Below, one piece after another: positions 18,423 through 19,295 of a DNA stretch of 19,295 bases. Numbering within the stretch: position 1 is the stretch's first letter; each line of letters begins with the position of its first letter. Below the pieces are notes generated by a model. It made no database searches and was not told the origin of the DNA. It saw nothing but the letters and a program-made list of their open reading frames with translations. The translations under genes were made by a program, and so were the position numbers. The stretch lies in assembly GCA_003833135.1 (NCBI GenBank), contig QZLH01000734.1, positions 24,164 through 43,458 on the forward strand. The letters are read 5' to 3'. The DNA comes from Oehlia diaphana. Taxonomy: Eukaryota > Glomeromycota > Glomeromycetes > Glomerales > Glomeraceae.

Positions 18423-18548
18423 ATGTACTTAATTACACAAAATAAAACAATCGTCCTAGCTCTCTATCTCGTCTTATTTTCCGTCTCAGTCCTCTGTCAA
18501 ATAATTTTTATATTCAAGTTTTCCGAATTTCGTCTCGCGTATTATTAA
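18423..18548 (+). CDS. Small frame with signal-peptide-like N-terminus
   Basis: An ATG at 18423 opens a 41-residue frame. It begins MYLITQNKTIVLALYL, continues through a hydrophobic VLFSVSVLC and ends FRLAYY. The hydrophobic stretch at residues 10-25 followed by C and Q would suit a secretory signal or a single membrane anchor. The codons are C-rich at third positions (CTC, GTC), unlike the surrounding DNA. A GT at 18539-18540 and a TTTCAG at 18652-18657 could define an intron that joins FRLA to SIKLASFRN in the frame of the next segment, but that frame then meets stops. It may be a small secreted protein gene, a first exon, or chance. No function is assigned. Confidence 0.25.
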   Translation: MYLITQNKTIVLALYLVLFSVSVLCQIIFIFKFSEFRLAYY

Positions 18549-18691
18549 ATAAAATAATGTATTTATAGGTTATATGATAAAGTTTAATAATTCATACCGT
18601 AAAAATGAAATATTTATATAATCCAATATAATTCATAATTCAATGATTTAATTTCAGGAGTATAAAATTGGCTTCTTTTAGAAATTAATGA

Positions 18692-19152
18692 AATTTAGAT
18701 CCTATTAATCACATTACTCTTGAACATATTAAAAATCTCAATGATATTTGGAAACTTGTAGTATCAGAGGATCACATAACTTTCATAGATTTAATTAAAG
18801 ATTTTTTTCCTTGTTTGTTTGTTAATTTTTTTAAACAATTATTATCTACGAAATCAAAAGTTGAAATTTTGTCATATAATTTTAGGAATGAAATTTTGGA
18901 TAAATCTATGATTTTTTGGAAATATATATATATATATATATATAAGTGAGGTGTAATAAACTTAATGAAATTGATAGAGGTTGGGAAATTGATAAAATAC
19001 AATAAATTACTATAATATTGTTGATTACGGTAGTGTTTCGTAGTATTATTGTAATAATTAAAGGAGTTGTGGTGGGGTTTTTATATAACATTACCGAAGT
19101 CCATACGAATAGTAATAGTTATGCGGATAGTTTATTGAACCTATTTGGGTGA
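18692..19152 (+). pseudogene. Decayed unrecognised coding segment interrupted at (TA)11
   Basis: A plus-strand frame is open from 18692 to a TGA at 18947-18949. It reads DPINHITLEHIKNLNDIWKL, then SEDHITFIDLIKDFF and RNEILDKSMIFWKY before entering a (TA)11 microsatellite. Past it, another frame gives RCNKLNEIDRGWEIDKIQ, a stop, a hydrophobic VVFRSIIVIIKGVVVGFLYN and EVHTNSNSYADSLLNLFG up to a TGA at 19150-19152. The residue mix is protein-like and the two parts are collinear, so a single decayed gene or transposon protein is likely. I do not recognise the family. Its true start is unknown, with two stops at about 18686-18691. Confidence 0.4.
18923..18944. repeat. (TA)11 microsatellite
   Basis: Eleven perfect TA units lie inside the decayed coding segment, right where its reading frame is lost. 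Length changes here would shift frames, but no simple unit change reconnects the two halves, because the downstream frame meets TAA at the repeat edge. Confidence 0.85.
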
Positions 19153-19295
19153 GCAGGATGGTAGATAGTTCTTTTGAAAATAAAAATCTTTAAGTCCCTA
19201 ATAATATTATAGTAATATAGTTCGATCATGTTCTTTACTAAATGTTATATAATGTAGATCTTTTCCTTTTTTGTAATTTTTCTTATTTCTAAATA

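Noticed and set aside
1..19295. CRISPR array, rRNA, bacterial operon or defence system
   Set aside because: No evenly spaced identical repeats, no rRNA-like conserved stretches, and gene structure with introns and A/T runs points to a eukaryote.

Overview
The window looks like nuclear DNA of a fungus. It is very AT-rich (about 70-75% by eye) and full of homopolymer runs. It carries a fungal-type Zn(II)2Cys6 regulator, a decayed microsomal-type cytochrome P450 with a short GT-AG intron, and a decayed non-LTR retrotransposon. The composition, the P450 and LINE families as I remember them, and the repeat load fit an arbuscular mycorrhizal fungus (Glomeromycotina, Rhizophagus-like). That assignment is inference from memory, not a search.

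Layout. 1-130: palindromic GTACCGGGGTA-type repeats. 262-710: a tandem duplication whose first copy is split by a 130-bp terminal-inverted-repeat element (356-485) with a perfect 10-bp target duplication. 678-1123 (minus): two coding-like segments of an unrecognised gene. 1165-1355: short inverted repeats. 1417-2728: a cytochrome P450 pseudogene, mostly on the minus strand, with its C-terminal part flipped onto the plus strand. 2730-5000: AT-rich intergenic DNA with a degenerate AT minisatellite. 5001-5350: probable promoter and T-rich leader. 5351-6733 (plus): the only clearly intact gene, a 460-residue Zn2Cys6 transcription factor. 6734-11990: long AT-rich intergenic DNA with mirrored A/T runs, one coding-like remnant (8930-9106) and a heat-shock-element-like cluster. 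12000-13812: a dense repeat block with a dispersed-repeat copy, a 234-bp TIR element, a ~648-bp imperfect palindrome, and a 164-bp TCGTTATA-type MITE inside what may be an older relic. 14248-14406 (minus): a 52-codon frame, possibly a transposon remnant. 14621-17432 (minus): a 5'-truncated, frameshifted LINE with post-RT region, RNase H, CCHC finger and TTTA tail, flanked by a 9-bp target duplication. 17433-18420: non-coding DNA with small inverted repeats. 18423-19152 (plus): a small signal-peptide-like frame and a decayed unrecognised coding segment.

The genes do not form a pathway or operon. One regulator sits among dead genes and several generations of transposable elements. I found no convincing tRNA, rRNA, CRISPR or defence-type system. 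The most informative features are the long palindrome, the precisely dateable MITE and LINE insertions, and the internally inverted P450 pseudogene.
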